Below are positions 25,922 to 38,333 of a stretch of 64,000 nucleotides of DNA, piece by piece. The DNA lies in the NCBI GenBank assembly GCA_030544215.1, contig JARZZO010000002.1, positions 81,661,150 to 81,725,149 on the forward strand. The letters run 5' to 3'. Each line of letters opens with the position of its first letter. Position 1 is the first letter of the stretch. This DNA comes from Zantedeschia hybrid cultivar. Its lineage: Eukaryota > Streptophyta > Magnoliopsida > Alismatales > Araceae. Below the pieces are notes generated by a model that was not told the origin of the DNA, ran no database searches, and worked only from the letters and a program-made list of their open reading frames with translations. Both the position numbers and the translations under genes were made by a program.

Positions 25922-26889
25922 GTACGGACACGTGGTGGTTTCACCCCGCCCATGGGGCGAGCACGTGCGGTTCTCGGGCCATCTCGTGCTAGCCATGTCG
26001 GCCAGCGGAAGCGTAATCCCCACCGTACACGTCGTCCGAAGCCCCCGTCGTCGACCGTCCATCCGCCTCCTTGGTGGCGACAGCGGCATTCGGGGGAAAT
26101 GAGGGAGTTTGAGGTGGTAGACGGAGGAAAGAAAAAGTATTTAGACTTTAAAAAAATGAATTATTACATTTTTAATCTAAGTTCTAGTTTACATTAAAGC
26201 TGTTATAATAATAAACTCTTCTAATATATTAACATCAAAATGAATAGAAGATAACCAAATACCTATTATTAATAGAGTTGACATAAAAACTCAACACCCT
26301 ACCTAGTTCCGAAATCTTATAAGATTGAAAAAAATATATCTGAGTGACGCCTTGCACTGTGTCAGTACTGTCGGATTGCACACCACACGATCCGAGCCAT
26401 CAACTCAAGTGGGGGTATGATTTTTTTTTTAAATTTTTTCAATCATTCAATCAAAGATAAGATAATATGAGTGACCCCTTTAAAGATAACCCCACTTCCT
26501 GTGGTTTTAACTAAAAAAATAAATTATATCCTAACATATTATGTAATTGAACCGATCGGCAAAACTGCAGGAATCAGTGCAGTAAGGTATTATTCAAAAA
26601 ATATATGTTGAGCAGTGCAGGGTCTCCTGAAGAGTTACTAATTCAACATCTGATAGGCCCAGATGTTTTGGATCAGCTGCATTCCATGTATAATATTTAT
26701 CCAAGTTCAGGTTTGGTAGGGTATGGAAGAATGTTTATGCAAAAAGTGTTGATCGTTAAAAAAATGCGAAAAATACTACCCATCTATTGCTTTGGATTGT
26801 GTCTTCCTTTTAAATAGAGAAGATGCATTCACATTTCATTCGTGCCTGCTAGAGTCATAACTGGATTATAAATAAATTATGGATCGAGC

Positions 26890-27641
26890 CACTGCCGTCG
26901 CAAATGTTGTCATTAAAAGTCCGGTCGTGAATATTTAGCAGCAGGTTATCTAAAAGACGTTACTTATTAAGGACTGTTAGAACCGTAACCATCATTAATA
27001 GTCTAATATTAGCGACGGACATAATTAGACTCGTTGCTAATATTAGACTATTAGTGACAGCTAATAGGAAAGTCGTTGCTAATAGTAGACTATTAGTAAC
27101 TGCTCTATGTGAAGTCATCGTTAATAATTTTTTTTTTTTTAAAAAGTATAATATTACTGACGGTTTAAAACGTATCCATTGCTAATAATGGTTTTTTATT
27201 TTTATATATAGCCTAAAATCTAAAAATGTCAAAATATGTAAATGTTTTTTATTGTTTTATTATCTTATAGAGCAATCGGCTTTGAAAACAAAAAAATTCT
27301 CGAGAAGTCATCCATCCTTATATTACTCCTAGTTAACTATGCAATTCTTTGCAAGAATTAAACTGATATCCTTAAAATATCTTGTTGATTGAAAATACAA
27401 ATCTATTAAATTTGAAGACTTCTACCTCTCTTATATAGGTGACGTCTTCTTCACCACGTTCTTAACCAAAAGTGAGGAACGAATAATTGGGAACCTAGGA
27501 CTTTGGGGCATTTTGCACAAGTCTATTTAAAATATATATTTGAACGAGTTATCGTAATAGTAATTAAAAAAAAGAAACAATTATAATAGTTATATTAATG
27601 AAGTTGGCTAGAATTTTAATATACGTTGATTTCTACTAGTG
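26890..27641. mobile_element. CACTA-like element, one end clear
   Basis: The right tip, reverse strand, is CACTAGTAGAAATCAACG (27624-27641). The opposite half (26930-27190) is rich in alternating TTAGCGACGG-like and ATTAGACTATTAG words in both orientations, as in the subterminal repeats of CACTA elements. The left tip is uncertain (perhaps near 26890) and no coding part is present. Confidence 0.5.
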
Positions 27642-29101
27642 GGTCTAATTCACCTAAGATTAATTTATTTCGGTACAAGTGAATGACCCATTTTGGCATA
27701 TTATTATGTGATTAGAGGTGCAAATGATAATTGCTAATCTAATCGTTCGATCAATCATTAGTTCAAAAGTTAGTTGATATTTATATAATCTTTCTGACAT
27801 GCATAACTAATAAGATGATGGGCACAATATAGTTTATAAACCGAATGCATATGTACATAAAAATCTGATTGTGTGTTCATTATAGACGATCTTTCTAAAC
27901 TTTAGATCCATGGCAAATCCAACCTATTTGAGTCTTTATGTGGCTAGTGGGAGTTCAGCCCTCTTACTCTGATGAGAGAGACAGGCACGGGCTCAAATCA
28001 ATAAGTACGAGAGAGACATTTGTAAATTTTTTTTTTTCATATGTGATAGGTCAAAATTTCATCTACTACCTTTTGCCAGTGATTAAGAGCAAAAATCAGT
28101 TGCTCACGTAAGAGAGAACACCGTCAAAAACCTCCGAAATGCTTAAATTAGAAAATTGGGAGATATTGAAAAAAAGCAGAAAGTGGTTAGGCTCGCTCTT
28201 CCGTACCTAATTTTGTCAAATAGGGAGTCTTTTTATGGTGATCCGGAGGCGGCTTGTCATCCCGTTTTGATTAGAGAAGGTATCCCACCAAAGTCTTCTT
28301 GCAGAGGCAACTTATAGATTCGTGTGCGAGCCGGTTTCAAAGTTTATTTTGGCTCCGTCTATAAGATTAGGTTGAAATGGTCGGATTCCGCTTAAGAGAG
28401 TAGGTCTCTATATAACATGTCTCAAGGAAATTGCCAAGAGGATTCTGTGTTTTCTTCGACGGGCATAGATTAGCGGATTGGACGTTACTGTTGGCAAAAC
28501 CATTTTATCGGGTGTACTCACGAATCTTTCTTCAAGTCCATGTTGTCGGTCTGACCTACTAACTGTTTTAGGCCTAATGAGATTTTTACCCATCAATATG
28601 AATTCTGCGAAGAATCGACGTAAAAGAATTTTCTAGAAATATAAATTGACTCTTTCACACTTAAAATGAGACTACTGAGAGGATCCCAGTTCCTCTGACA
28701 ATGCTAGGTCGGACGAACCGGATGGACTGTCGTGTCGGTGGCTTGCTGTGTAGGCCATTACAGCTCGAACACGGGGGAGGAGAAGACGCGTAGCGGTGAA
28801 GCCCTCTAGGTGTTCGACCAAAAGCCCGTGGGCGAGCGCGCCGCGCTCCCTCCATGTCCACCCGCTGTTTACCGCAAATTGGTTGTCAACTCTGTCGCCC
28901 ATGCACGTGCGCCGCTGTATATTTATTCATACGCATATGTAGTCTATATGGTACTCTTAATTTTAAAATTATGAAGATCGATCTTATAAAACATTGTTAG
29001 TGCAGTGTCTTGCAGATATTTTCCCAACATTGTTTGTGCAGTTAATTATGAGATTGCGAAATGATTTCATCAATTTTTAATAAAGTATACTCAACTTTGG
29101 T
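27642..29101. other. Intergenic sequence without recognised features
   Basis: AT-rich DNA with a moderately GC-rich patch at 28680-28910. Short ORFs overlap in several frames and show no conserved motif. Nothing supports a gene or RNA here. Confidence 0.5.
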
Positions 29102-29110
29102 TTTATACCA

Positions 29111-29315
29111 AGAGTAACACTTGTTACACTGTATGGGTGCAGCTATTTTTCTTTAAATTTTGAAAAATAAAAGATCGAGCCAATGAACAGTAAATAATTT
29201 TTTTAGATCGTCCGATCTGAGATTGGCTCATATAAAAAGTGTCGGACATGATGAGTTCAAATCTAAAAAAAAAATAAAAAATAATTTTTTTTCCCCACTG
29301 CTACAAGTGTTACCC
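29111..29315. mobile_element. Short MITE of the same 9-bp-target family
   Basis: 205 bp with flanks TTTATACCA (29102-29110) and TTTATACGA (29316-29324), 8 of 9 matching. Ends are GAGTAACACTTGTTACACTG and, reverse strand, GGGTAACACTTGTAGCAGTG. ATCGTCCGATCTGAGATTGG inside links it to the family. Confidence 0.75.
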
Positions 29316-30038
29316 TTTATACGAATATCTGTAAACAATATCCGATTCCGCGTACCCATGATACAAGGATACTGTCTTCCAACTGCTTTATAAATGGCCT
29401 CCTATCCATATTATTGTCCTTTTCATCTAATGTTACACCATTTAAGTGATCCATATAAATATTTTCTCATACAAAAGTTAGTGATATAATAGAAAGATTC
29501 TTACCCTTCACTCTTTATAATCTTTTAATATTTTGTAATAAACATTATTCATACTTCTTGTTAGTTTGTATGGTTATTTAAGATGCCCTTAAAAGAATCT
29601 TCAACCGTCCCTAAAAAGTCTATATAAATTATAGAGAGATTTTTTAAGAATTATTCAAAGATTATGAGGGATTTTATGGAAGTATAAAAATTTCTTAGAC
29701 TTATAAAGAATATTAAAAGATTATAAGAATTAAAAATATAAAAATCCTATGGTACAATTCTCCTTGCACTCTTGCAGCTATATCTCTTTTGTCATATTAA
29801 CTTGGTGGAGATCTCTAATTGCCTTCTGTATTTAAGCACTAATCTCAATTAACCTTCTTAATCTGAAAAATAAATAGAATATAGTAATAATAGGAAGGAT
29901 CCAGGAAAGGAGAAAAAGTGAGACCAGTGAGACCAGAAATATCAAACGCTGGCTCCTCCTCTCCCTCCTCTCTCTCTCATCCCCATTTCCGCGGCCCCTC
30001 TCTCTCTCTCTCTCTCTACCCCGCTGCCCGCTCTTCCT

Positions 30039-30047
30039 CTATTTAAG
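30039..30047 (+). promoter_or_regulatory. TATA box of the glycosyltransferase-like gene
   Basis: CTATTTAAG lies directly after a long CT-rich tract (about 29952-30035), the usual core-promoter arrangement of a plant gene with a pyrimidine patch. Transcription would start near 30070-30080, giving a leader of roughly 350 bases before the ATG at 30423. Confidence 0.6.
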
Positions 30048-30194
30048 CCCCGGCGTTCGCAGGGCCTCCCCCACAATCACCACCGCTTCTTCTCCTCTTC
30101 CCCCACATTCCTCTCGCTCTTCTCCATCGCCGCCACCGACAGCTCCGCCCCCGTCGTCTCCGATCCCGCGCGCGCGGCGGCGTTCTTCGCCAGG

Positions 30195-30406
30195 TACACC
30201 CCGCCGTACTGTACTCCTCCTCTTCCTCCGATCCGATCCGAAGATTTCGTCGCGGATTTCGCCGGATTCCCCCCCCCGCATTCCCCGCGATCTCCCTACA
30301 TTTCTTCTCCAATTCCGCCGCCGGCGCCAGATCTGGTCCTCCAGATCTTCCCGTGGATCCCGATCCCCCGCTCTCTGATCTCTCATTCCGATCTAGTCAC
30401 GGTTAG
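30195..30406 (+). other. Possible 5'-UTR intron of the glycosyltransferase-like gene
   Basis: A good donor (CCAG then GTACAC) follows a GC-rich leader, and pyrimidine-rich sequence ending in CCGATCTAG (about 30397) or GGTTAG (30406) offers acceptors just before the ATG. Leader introns at this place are common in plant genes, but no transcript evidence is available; the leader could equally be unspliced. Confidence 0.3.
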
Positions 30407-30422
30407 GGCTCCGTCACCCGGG

Positions 30423-31259
30423 ATGTCTCCCGTCGTCGGCTGCAACGGCGCATCCCCGGCCGTCAACGGCGCGAAGGATGCGGCGGCGTTCAAGATCTTC
30501 GTGGGGTACGACCCCCGGGAGGCGGTGGCGTACGAGGTGTGCCGGCGGTCCATCCTGAAGCGCGCCTCCATACCCGTGGAGGTGATCCCCATCAAGCAGC
30601 CGGAGCTCCGGGCGGCCGGCCTCTTCTGGCGGGAGCGCGGCCCCACCGAGTCCACCGAGTTCTCCTTCACCCGCTTCCTCACCCCCTACCTCGCCGACTA
30701 TCAGGGCTGGGCCATGTTCGTCGACTGCGACTTCCTCTACCTTGCCGACGTCGCCGAGCTTGCCGCTCTCACGGACGACCGCTACGCGGTCATGTGCGTC
30801 CACCACGAGTACGCCCCTAAGGAGACCGTCAAGATGGACGGCGCCGTCCAGACGGTGTACCCCCGCAAGAACTGGTCGTCCATGGTGCTCTACAACTGTG
30901 GCCACCCCAAGAACGCGGCATCCCTGACTCCGGAGGCGGTCAGCACCCGGACCGGGGCCTTCCTCCACCGCTTCCAATGGCTGGACGACGACGAGATCGG
31001 GGAGATACCCTTCGTGTGGAACTTCCTGGTGGGCCACAACAAGGTGGTCGAGGGCGACCGGGGGACCTACCCCAAGGCCATCCACTACACCTCCGGCGGG
31101 CCATGGTTCGAGGCCTACAAGAACTGCGACTTCGCCGAGCTGTGGGTGCAGGAGCTGGAGGAGCTCAAGAAGGAGGAAGCCGCCGCCAAGCTGAAGGAGC
31201 TCGTGGCCACGGAGGAGGGCGTGAAGCCACCGCCTGTGTTGGAGGCTTCGGTCGTTTAG
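30423..31259 (+). CDS. GT-A type glycosyltransferase-like protein (nucleotide-diphospho-sugar transferase superfamily), single exon
   Basis: An uninterrupted 278-residue reading frame with strongly GC-biased third positions, typical of monocot genes. After a short variable N-terminus it reads FKIFVGYDPREAVAYEVCRR, then a middle part with FVDCDFLYLADV (about residues 98-109). The DCD triplet fits the metal- and nucleotide-sugar-binding DXD motif of GT-A glycosyltransferases. The C-terminus is a charged, Glu/Lys-rich helix. No signal peptide or membrane segment is visible, so a cytosolic or loosely bound location is inferred. Plant genomes carry small families of such proteins annotated only as nucleotide-diphospho-sugar transferases; donor and acceptor are not deducible. 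The ATG at 30423 opens the conserved frame and sits about 350 bases after a good TATA box. Long ORFs on the opposite strand and other frames are GC-bias shadows. Confidence 0.85.
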   Translation: MSPVVGCNGASPAVNGAKDAAAFKIFVGYDPREAVAYEVCRRSILKRASIPVEVIPIKQPELRAAGLFWRERGPTESTEFSFTRFLTPYLADYQGWAMFVDCDFLYLADVAELAALTDDRYAVMCVHHEYAPKETVKMDGAVQTVYPRKNWSSMVLYNCGHPKNAASLTPEAVSTRTGAFLHRFQWLDDDEIGEIPFVWNFLVGHNKVVEGDRGTYPKAIHYTSGGPWFEAYKNCDFAELWVQELEELKKEEAAAKLKELVATEEGVKPPPVLEASVV

Positions 31260-31950
31260 AGCACAGCGCGCCAGCAGGCAGCGGCAGCAGTAGAGCCGTA
31301 GCAATGCTGCCGCCCCACGCCACTCGTTATTTCTGTAGTAATATTCTTTGCCTCCCCTGTTCCCACCCCATTGTTTCTTTTTAATTCTTTTTTTTCCCAT
31401 TCTCTGATGTGTACGCTACTATGTTCTTAATCCCTAGTTACCCTATTCCCATTTGTTGCCTCCCAGCTCCTGTATTAGGGCACCATTCGTTGCATCACCT
31501 GCAATTACGAATTGTTCGACGAAATGCTCGTATGAAATTTCTAGTGCTGGAACATATATTGCCGAATGTTGTTCGTCACTTTTATGAAGCCAACAAAACA
31601 TTTTCCCCTTCGTTTAATGGTCACTCACAGGCCACTGTTAGTTGTGTTTGTAATCAAAACCGGGGACGTTCCTGAGGTCGTACCTTCCAAATTGTCGTTT
31701 GTACTCGACCTAGCCTGGCGATTGCTTTGTACTCTGCGACCCAGGTGCACCAAAACGAGCTTTGCCCTGAATGCTGTACTGAGCCATCAAAACTTCCCTT
31801 AACCAGGGGTTGTCTGAGTCTCCCATCTGTTCTAACTCCTGTTTGGGCTCCTATTTTTGAGAGGATTCGCCATTTGGCAGTAGCAGGTCCGTTCATCACT
31901 GGTTCACTGCGCTAATGAGTGGTGCCCTTATGTAACCGTAGAAAAATCAA

Positions 31951-32242
31951 GAGTAATACTTGCTGTAATAATTTTTTTTAGGTCGGTTCCCTCATATCTT
32001 ATATGGTCGTACAATTCGATATTCGATCGGATGATTTAAAAAAAATTTAAAAATAAAAATATATTATTGGACTCAATTTATTTAGGATATTTTTACTGTT
32101 CACTGGTGATCAGTTTTGATTTTTAAATTTTTTTTGGATCATCATATTAGAGATTGAGTCGTACGGCGATGTCGGATGTGGAGACCGATCTAAAAAAATT
32201 CAGAAAAAAAATCATTTACTCACTGCAATGCCGATATTACTC
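31951..32242. mobile_element. Foldback MITE with 9-bp target duplication
   Basis: 292 bp flanked by exact AAAAATCAA (31942-31950, 32243-32251). The left end is GAGTAATACTTGCTGTAAT, the right end, reverse strand, GAGTAATATCGGCATTGC. Internal words CGATCGGATGA and TACTGTTCACTGG match the copy at 46617. It lies about 690 bases after the stop of the glycosyltransferase-like gene. Confidence 0.88.
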
Positions 32243-32342
32243 AAAAATCAAATGGTAATGCTGCAGAGTCCGCCAATTCATATCATATATCCAAGCTATT
32301 GCTGGAGCAGAAGACCTTTTTTTTTTTGAGAAAAAAAGCCCC

Positions 32343-32790
32343 ATAGATATCTTGATGCGTCAACCTCCCGTTTGGAAACGCTCGTGAGTAATCAGATTGG
32401 GCCAATTACTTGATTATCTCACATGCACTCAGCAAGTACAGAATTAATGGCGATAATTTGTACCTAAAATCTCAATTAGGTGTTTCTAGCTGATGATGGA
32501 TTATTACTTATTAGCCCACAATCATCCGTTTATCATAAGCCTATTTTTTAAAACTCATGTTTGATTGTTCTATGTAAACTTAAGTGAATTTACGATAAAT
32601 CTGAGAGAGTTTCTAGCATAATTCAACTCTGATAAGTTATGAAAAACACATCTATGGAGAAGCTTTGGATTTATGGTAAAGTTAAAGTAAGTTTATCATA
32701 ATTTACTTTTTATCATCCAAACTAAGATTATGGTAAAAAAATATGTTTATCATAAACATAATTACATTTATGGCTTGTGTCCAAACAAAT
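32343..32790. other. AT-rich intergenic segment, possibly a decayed MITE
   Basis: CGTTTGGAAACGCTCG near the left and GTGTCCAAACAAAT near the right are weakly inverted, and TTATCATAA / TTATGATAA words recur between them. The evidence is too weak to fix an element. Confidence 0.3.
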
Positions 32791-33389
32791 ATTCAAAATT
32801 GCCGAAGATCCATGCGTAGATGGATTATCCAACTTTTTCATTAGAACCCTCTTCTTCTGCCTACAGTCTACCGCTCATAATCAATAATCTTATGACCCTA
32901 CTCATGACTCATGCATTCTTAAATTCTTCTTCACTTTTCTTATCCATCTTATGTAACTGAATGAGATTAGCTTTTCTTTTGAGTCTTACATTAACTATTA
33001 CTTGTGATTTTGTGAAAAAATCCTTACATTAGATCCTTCCCTTATTAAGGTAAAAAAAGTGGAGAATGAATCCTGTTACACTAGCAGCAGCCCTCTTCTA
33101 AACTCATCCTAATTTTAGGTCAGTCTCCACAGCTGTAGTATAACAACTGAAGAACAGAATTCCATTTTTCAAACAAGATTCTTTGGACTCATCTTTTTGC
33201 ATTTTTGTGTGCCTCCAGATGCATGAGATTGATGCCAAGGAGGTGTATTTATACTTTTTTTTGAGACTTGGGGAAGTGTATTCATACTATTCCATCATTT
33301 TAAGGGCAAAATAATCTTGTGTCTGGGACACACAAAAATATAAGAAAAAAGTTCAAAAAATCCTACATCTCATTTCACTTCTTACCGCA

Positions 33390-35870
33390 GTTCACCCGTG
33401 GGATTTTTTCCCCTCTGCATATGGTTTCCCGCTGCTTCCTCAGTCTCAGGTTTCTACTGAATGGTCACATAGCTTTGCAGTTGCCCCTCTGGAAGTGTGT
33501 CCTAATTTGTGCATGGTATCCGAGCAATCTCTGAAAGCCTATCTTAATTTTACAGTATTTTTAGTTTAAAATAATTTTTTTATTTTACAGTATTTTTAGT
33601 TGTTTGAAATGATGTAAAATAATGTAAAGTAAAATCATGTTTAGACTTTGTCTGTTTACTTGACAGTCCAATTCTTTTATTTTGGTTTACAGCAAAAACT
33701 CACTATAAATTAAAACAAGAAGATTAAAGCATCCTCCTTGTTTTATTTTACAAACAACCAAACAAACATTTTTTGATTTTAAAATAAGAAAATTTCACTT
33801 GTTTTGAAACCAGTGATTTTGAAACTGGTGATTTACAAAATTTTACATTAAAACAAACAACCCCTTAGTGTCAAACTTTAAAAATGACTAGTTTTAAAAC
33901 ATATAAACTTTTCTTGTTTTAGAATCAGAGAATATCTGTTTAGTTGTTTGTAAAATAAAATAAGAGGGATGCTTTCAAAATAAGAGAATTGGGATGTTAA
34001 GCAGGCCCATAAGGTTCATATAAGATTTTACTTTACATTATTTTATATCATTTCAAACAACTAAAATATTATAAAATAAAATAAAATAATTATAAAATTA
34101 ACGATTGTTTTACTTTAAAACAAACAACCCCGAAGAAGTTGTACTCTTTTAGATCTGGTTTCCCATGCTGTCCGGTTTTGCCGGAGGAGTAGCGAAACTT
34201 CCAAGCTGCTGTTGAGAACATGAGGTGAATCGGGGCTCCTTACAAGGCATCCAATTATGTGATCTTTAACTTCCACGAGGCTTCTGATGTCCGGTCCTTC
34301 CCTCTTATTAGTGAGACCTCTGAGAAGACCTTTTTTAACGTCGATTAGGTACTTGACGTCCTTCTACCAAGATTTGTTGGAACCTTAGCTTGTGAGAAGA
34401 GATTTATAATTTTAATGAGTAATATTTGCTGCCAATTTTGCGATCAAATGGTGTGTGACATTTAAGTTTAATTTGCTGCATTTCCGGTGGAATGGAGCAA
34501 AGACTAAGGGTCTATTTGATTACACTTAAAATATAATTGGACGGAAATGATTTTTTTAAGGAAATACATTTATAAGAAAAATAAAAATAAAATCCGTCAT
34601 TTGGTGTTTATGAAAATATTTTCAACTCTTTTCGAAAAGAACATTCGATCTTATCCTATAGATGCCAAAATCAGAAAAAGGAGGAATCAACGAATTAAGT
34701 TTTACATATCACCAGATAAGTGATTGTGATATATTTTTCGAATTTTTTTTTCTTGTGACTCATTTTACGTGGAAACAAACGGATCCTAAATATCATCCGA
34801 TCTCATAATTAGATAGAGATTACAGCTGTTTTGCCTTAGAGCATTACTGCAACTATTACTCCTGTAATAATATGTACTTGAAGCAAATAAATTTAGAAAA
34901 TACATCGTTAGGGAAGTGCATCTCCCTTGAAACTTCCCTTCCAAATTGATCCGGTAAATTGTGGAGCTGCATAAGAGCCATTGGGTCTACGTAGAGATCT
35001 ATGCATGAACTACTCTGAATCTCGATAGCAAAGACTAATGTAGAGAAGGCTTTAAACTGAGACAAGTAGTCGAAACCCAATAGATTCCAAGAGTAATTGG
35101 ACTGTTCTATAGGTGTCACTGACGTTAAGTTGGAAGATGGTTATCTCCAACATGTACAGTCCAATTAATCTTGTAATCTAATGGGGTCTCCTGCAGGTGT
35201 GCTTCTAGCTGTTTACCCTAATTATTTATCTCTGTATACATGTAAACTTTTTAAAGGTAGTAAGGGTCACATGCATGTGTATCACACAACAGATCTGGCA
35301 TGTTTGGGCATAATTGGTGGTGGGGATGAAAAATGGGCTGGCAATCCTAAATCCCCAAACCAGTTCCTACTGATTTTGGTCATTTTGATCATTGAACAGA
35401 ATGTAAGCATTTCCTGTGGCACACATGCCAACCGATCAGTGGACCTGATTTTGGTTGCATTACAATATCCAGAAGACATTGCAGCAAGAATTACTCTTTC
35501 TGTTATAATGATGGGCCTGAGCTGAGTAGTTGAGTAGTCTCTGCCCATTTCTGATCCAGTCAACCCATTGTCACCTGAGAAACACTTAAGATAATTTTTC
35601 TTTTTGAGTTTCTTTTAGCTCGGCATAATATAATTTATGCAGACTCAAAAAAATTCTAAAAGTAAAAACTTGAGTCCCAATAAACAGTAAAAAATATGTT
35701 TAATGAGCCAACCTAATAACTTGCTCTTTATATGAGAGTAAAATAGTAGGATTCGGTGTATGCGGGATGAGTAAGACTGGCTGTTATGCTTCCTATTGCA
35801 ATGGAGTAATACTTGGTGTTTTAAAGATTTTTCTAAGGTCGGGTCCCATATGCCATATATACAACTTGAT
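33390..35870. repeat. Dispersed duplication, block B
   Basis: The longer partner of block A. It has extra sequence at about 33540-34000 (multiple GTTGTTTGTTTTA-type MITE ends) and at about 34590-35155, which A lacks. The order and orientation of shared segments are the same, so either the original carried these insertions or A lost them. Confidence 0.8.
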
Positions 35871-36092
35871 CTCTGATCAGACAACTCAAAAGATTCTAAA
35901 AAATACAAATTGTTATTGAGTTCGGCCTAATTTTTAATTTTTAAAATTTTGAATCGTCCGATTAGAGATGTGTTGCAGAACATGTAAAGCAGAAGGGGCC
36001 TGAGCTTAGAAATTTCAAAAGAAAGAATTTTTTTTTAACCACTGTAACGTCCCCATTATAATAGGGGATCATTGTAGCAAGTATAATTACTC
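35804..36092. mobile_element. MITE of the same family at the edge of duplicated block B
   Basis: About 289 bp, starting GAGTAATACTTGGTG and ending AGCAAGTATAATTACTC. The core GATCTCTGATCAGACAACTC is present. No matching target duplication was found, so one end may have been rearranged. A truncated copy of its left end follows duplicated block A at 23106. Confidence 0.65.
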
Positions 36093-37970
36093 ATCAGGAA
36101 TTTTAACTGGCGGATAAGATTGCTGCGCATATTTTATAACTAATACTATGTAACAAATAATTTAAGTAATTTTTATTTTTCAGTTCCTATAATTTTTTAA
36201 TACTTTTTAAAGTCCTTGTAATCTTTATATTCCTTCTTACTCCCTACAATTATTTAATGTGTTCCTCAAAGGTCCTCAATTCTCTCTAAAAAGCCTCTTT
36301 AGGAGGACTTTTAAATGATGATTCAGAGATTGTGGGTGGAGTTCTAAGAACATGAAGATTGCAGGGACTTATAAGAAATATTGAAAGATTATAGGGTCAG
36401 AGAAATGACTATTTTTCTGTATTCTCAAATTTTATTCCATTCTCTAGCCATTATTTCTCCCGATTTGTTTGGCATGTTGGAGCGTTCTTTGGTAATAACA
36501 CTGGCTTAGGAAATGTTTAGTGAAATTTTTATTTTGAAAGTATTCTTTAACTTCTTATTTCAACATAAAGCTTGTTGCATGGGAAGAGAACTAACTTGGG
36601 CAGTCACAATAGTCAACTTCTCTACAACAACTTTACCTTTTTTATATAATTTTAAAAAATTTAATTCGGAACTTTTAATTATAAACTAAAAGATTTACAT
36701 AAAATTTCTAAGTCTGATGCCCTTTTTCAAAATAGCTGAAAGCCAATCAAGTGCCTGATGCACTTTAGGCTTGTAAAGGTGCCTTCTTAACTAGAATCTA
36801 AAATCCAGTAATCCTGTGTTTAATGGTACTTCTGAGTTTGTAACTTAACCTACCACACGGATCCATTGTTTAACCAACAAAAGTTTAAAATAGCTAGTTA
36901 GTGTTTAATCTTAGTTCGGAAGAATTCTAAGTGTATTTGATGAAGCTTTTAGTTAAAAATTATATATATTTTTTATTTTTTAAATATTTAATATGAGTGT
37001 TTATTGTTAATTTTGGATAGCAGTACTGACATAAGTTAAATCTTCTCAAATATCTTAATGTTTACCTCAGTGTAAGAAGTTCTAATCCGGAATTCTTAGT
37101 AAATAACAAAAGAATCATATAAATAACTTTTAGATCTAGTGTGTTCTCCTAAAAATAATTGAGTTGCAAGTCCACATTACGTCTAATTAGAAATTTCCCT
37201 GAACATGACTTAAAATATACAAAATATAAGATTGCCTTTAAAGATAAAGTGCTCGAGCTTAAAATCTGCTACCAGCTACCGAGTTTTACTACAGCGTGAA
37301 GTTGGAACCCCGAGCGATACTTTGATTGGAGAATAGGGGAAAAATAAGGATGAATAAGAGGAAAATAAGTTTGATTTTGTTTTGACAAGTCGAATGGCTT
37401 ATACCGTATAGAATAACGTATCCGGAGAATAAGTTATCTCATCCTAGACTTAAGAATTGTTTATTCTTCTTATTCCATCAACGGGTCCCACAAAATTATC
37501 AGATCGAAACACCTTTTATTCTAGTATACGCTATTCCATCAGTGGATCCCATGTAATAACTTATGCTGCAAACAAAGTGGGGCTTGCAAAATCTAAAAAG
37601 TGCTTAGGTAGATCCACTAATGCCGGTTAAGAAAAAAGTCTTAACCCTAAAATCTAAACTCTGATTTCGCTTATGTCCTTATTTGTTCCATACAAATTCA
37701 TGATTTCTCAACAGATATCGATTTATAAAAAATCGGGGTTTCTCGACGATTAATTTACCAACGACAAAAGTAATATCAAGTTTGATACAAGTAAAAGGCG
37801 ACAAAAAGGATATTGTATTTAATGATTGATTGCCTATCTTAATTGTAATAGAGAGATCAATATTTCTAATAGTTTTAACGTAAACTAGAAAAGTGGATTA
37901 AGAACTCGTGTCACTAGGTTATTTTCCTTACTCGACCAATTTCCATTTGTTGATAAAGGTTCCCCCTTTC
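36093..37970. other. Intergenic sequence, mostly AT-rich
   Basis: No gene-like frame. A segment at about 37310-37590 has weak inverted tips (ACTTTGATTGGAGAATAGGG, and CACTTTGTTTGCAGCATAAG on the reverse strand) and AATAAG/CTTATT words, perhaps an old hAT-type MITE without a readable target duplication. Confidence 0.35.
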
Positions 37971-37978
37971 CTTTGCAG

Positions 37979-38333
37979 TAGGGCAGCCAACGGTCCAAAT
38001 CTGGGTAGACCAATGGCCAAAGTGAATGGATCCAGATCCGGTTCAGAGCCAATAAGGGTCATGTGTAAATGGGTAAATGGGTCAGGTCTTGGACCTACTT
38101 CTTATTTATTTGATGTTGAGTATAGTATAGAATTTATTTATCTTAAATCTCTATGTGCAAGATAATTGGGTTTGATTTTAGTTTCAAATTCTAAGAAATC
38201 GGCTCACAAATTTTTGTAACATATGACAATAGAAGACTTAATGGTTAAACGGCTATACCTAGACCCATAGCTAACGGGTCCAAACAGGTCTGTTAACGGC
38301 CTAGACCTATTTTGACAGTCCTATTTTGTAGGA
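37979..38333. mobile_element. hAT-like non-autonomous element with TAGGG-type ends
   Basis: 355 bp starting TAGGGCAGCCAACGG and ending TTTTGACAGTCCTA. Flanks CTTTGCAG (37971-37978) and TTTTGTAG (38334-38341) match at 6 of 8 places, both differences being transitions. Subterminal GGGTC and GGTCC words are present. Confidence 0.6.

Noticed and set aside
30414..31400. 328-codon ORF on the minus strand opposite the glycosyltransferase-like gene
   Set aside because: It is a mirror of the GC-rich plus-strand codons; only the plus frame gives recognisable protein motifs.
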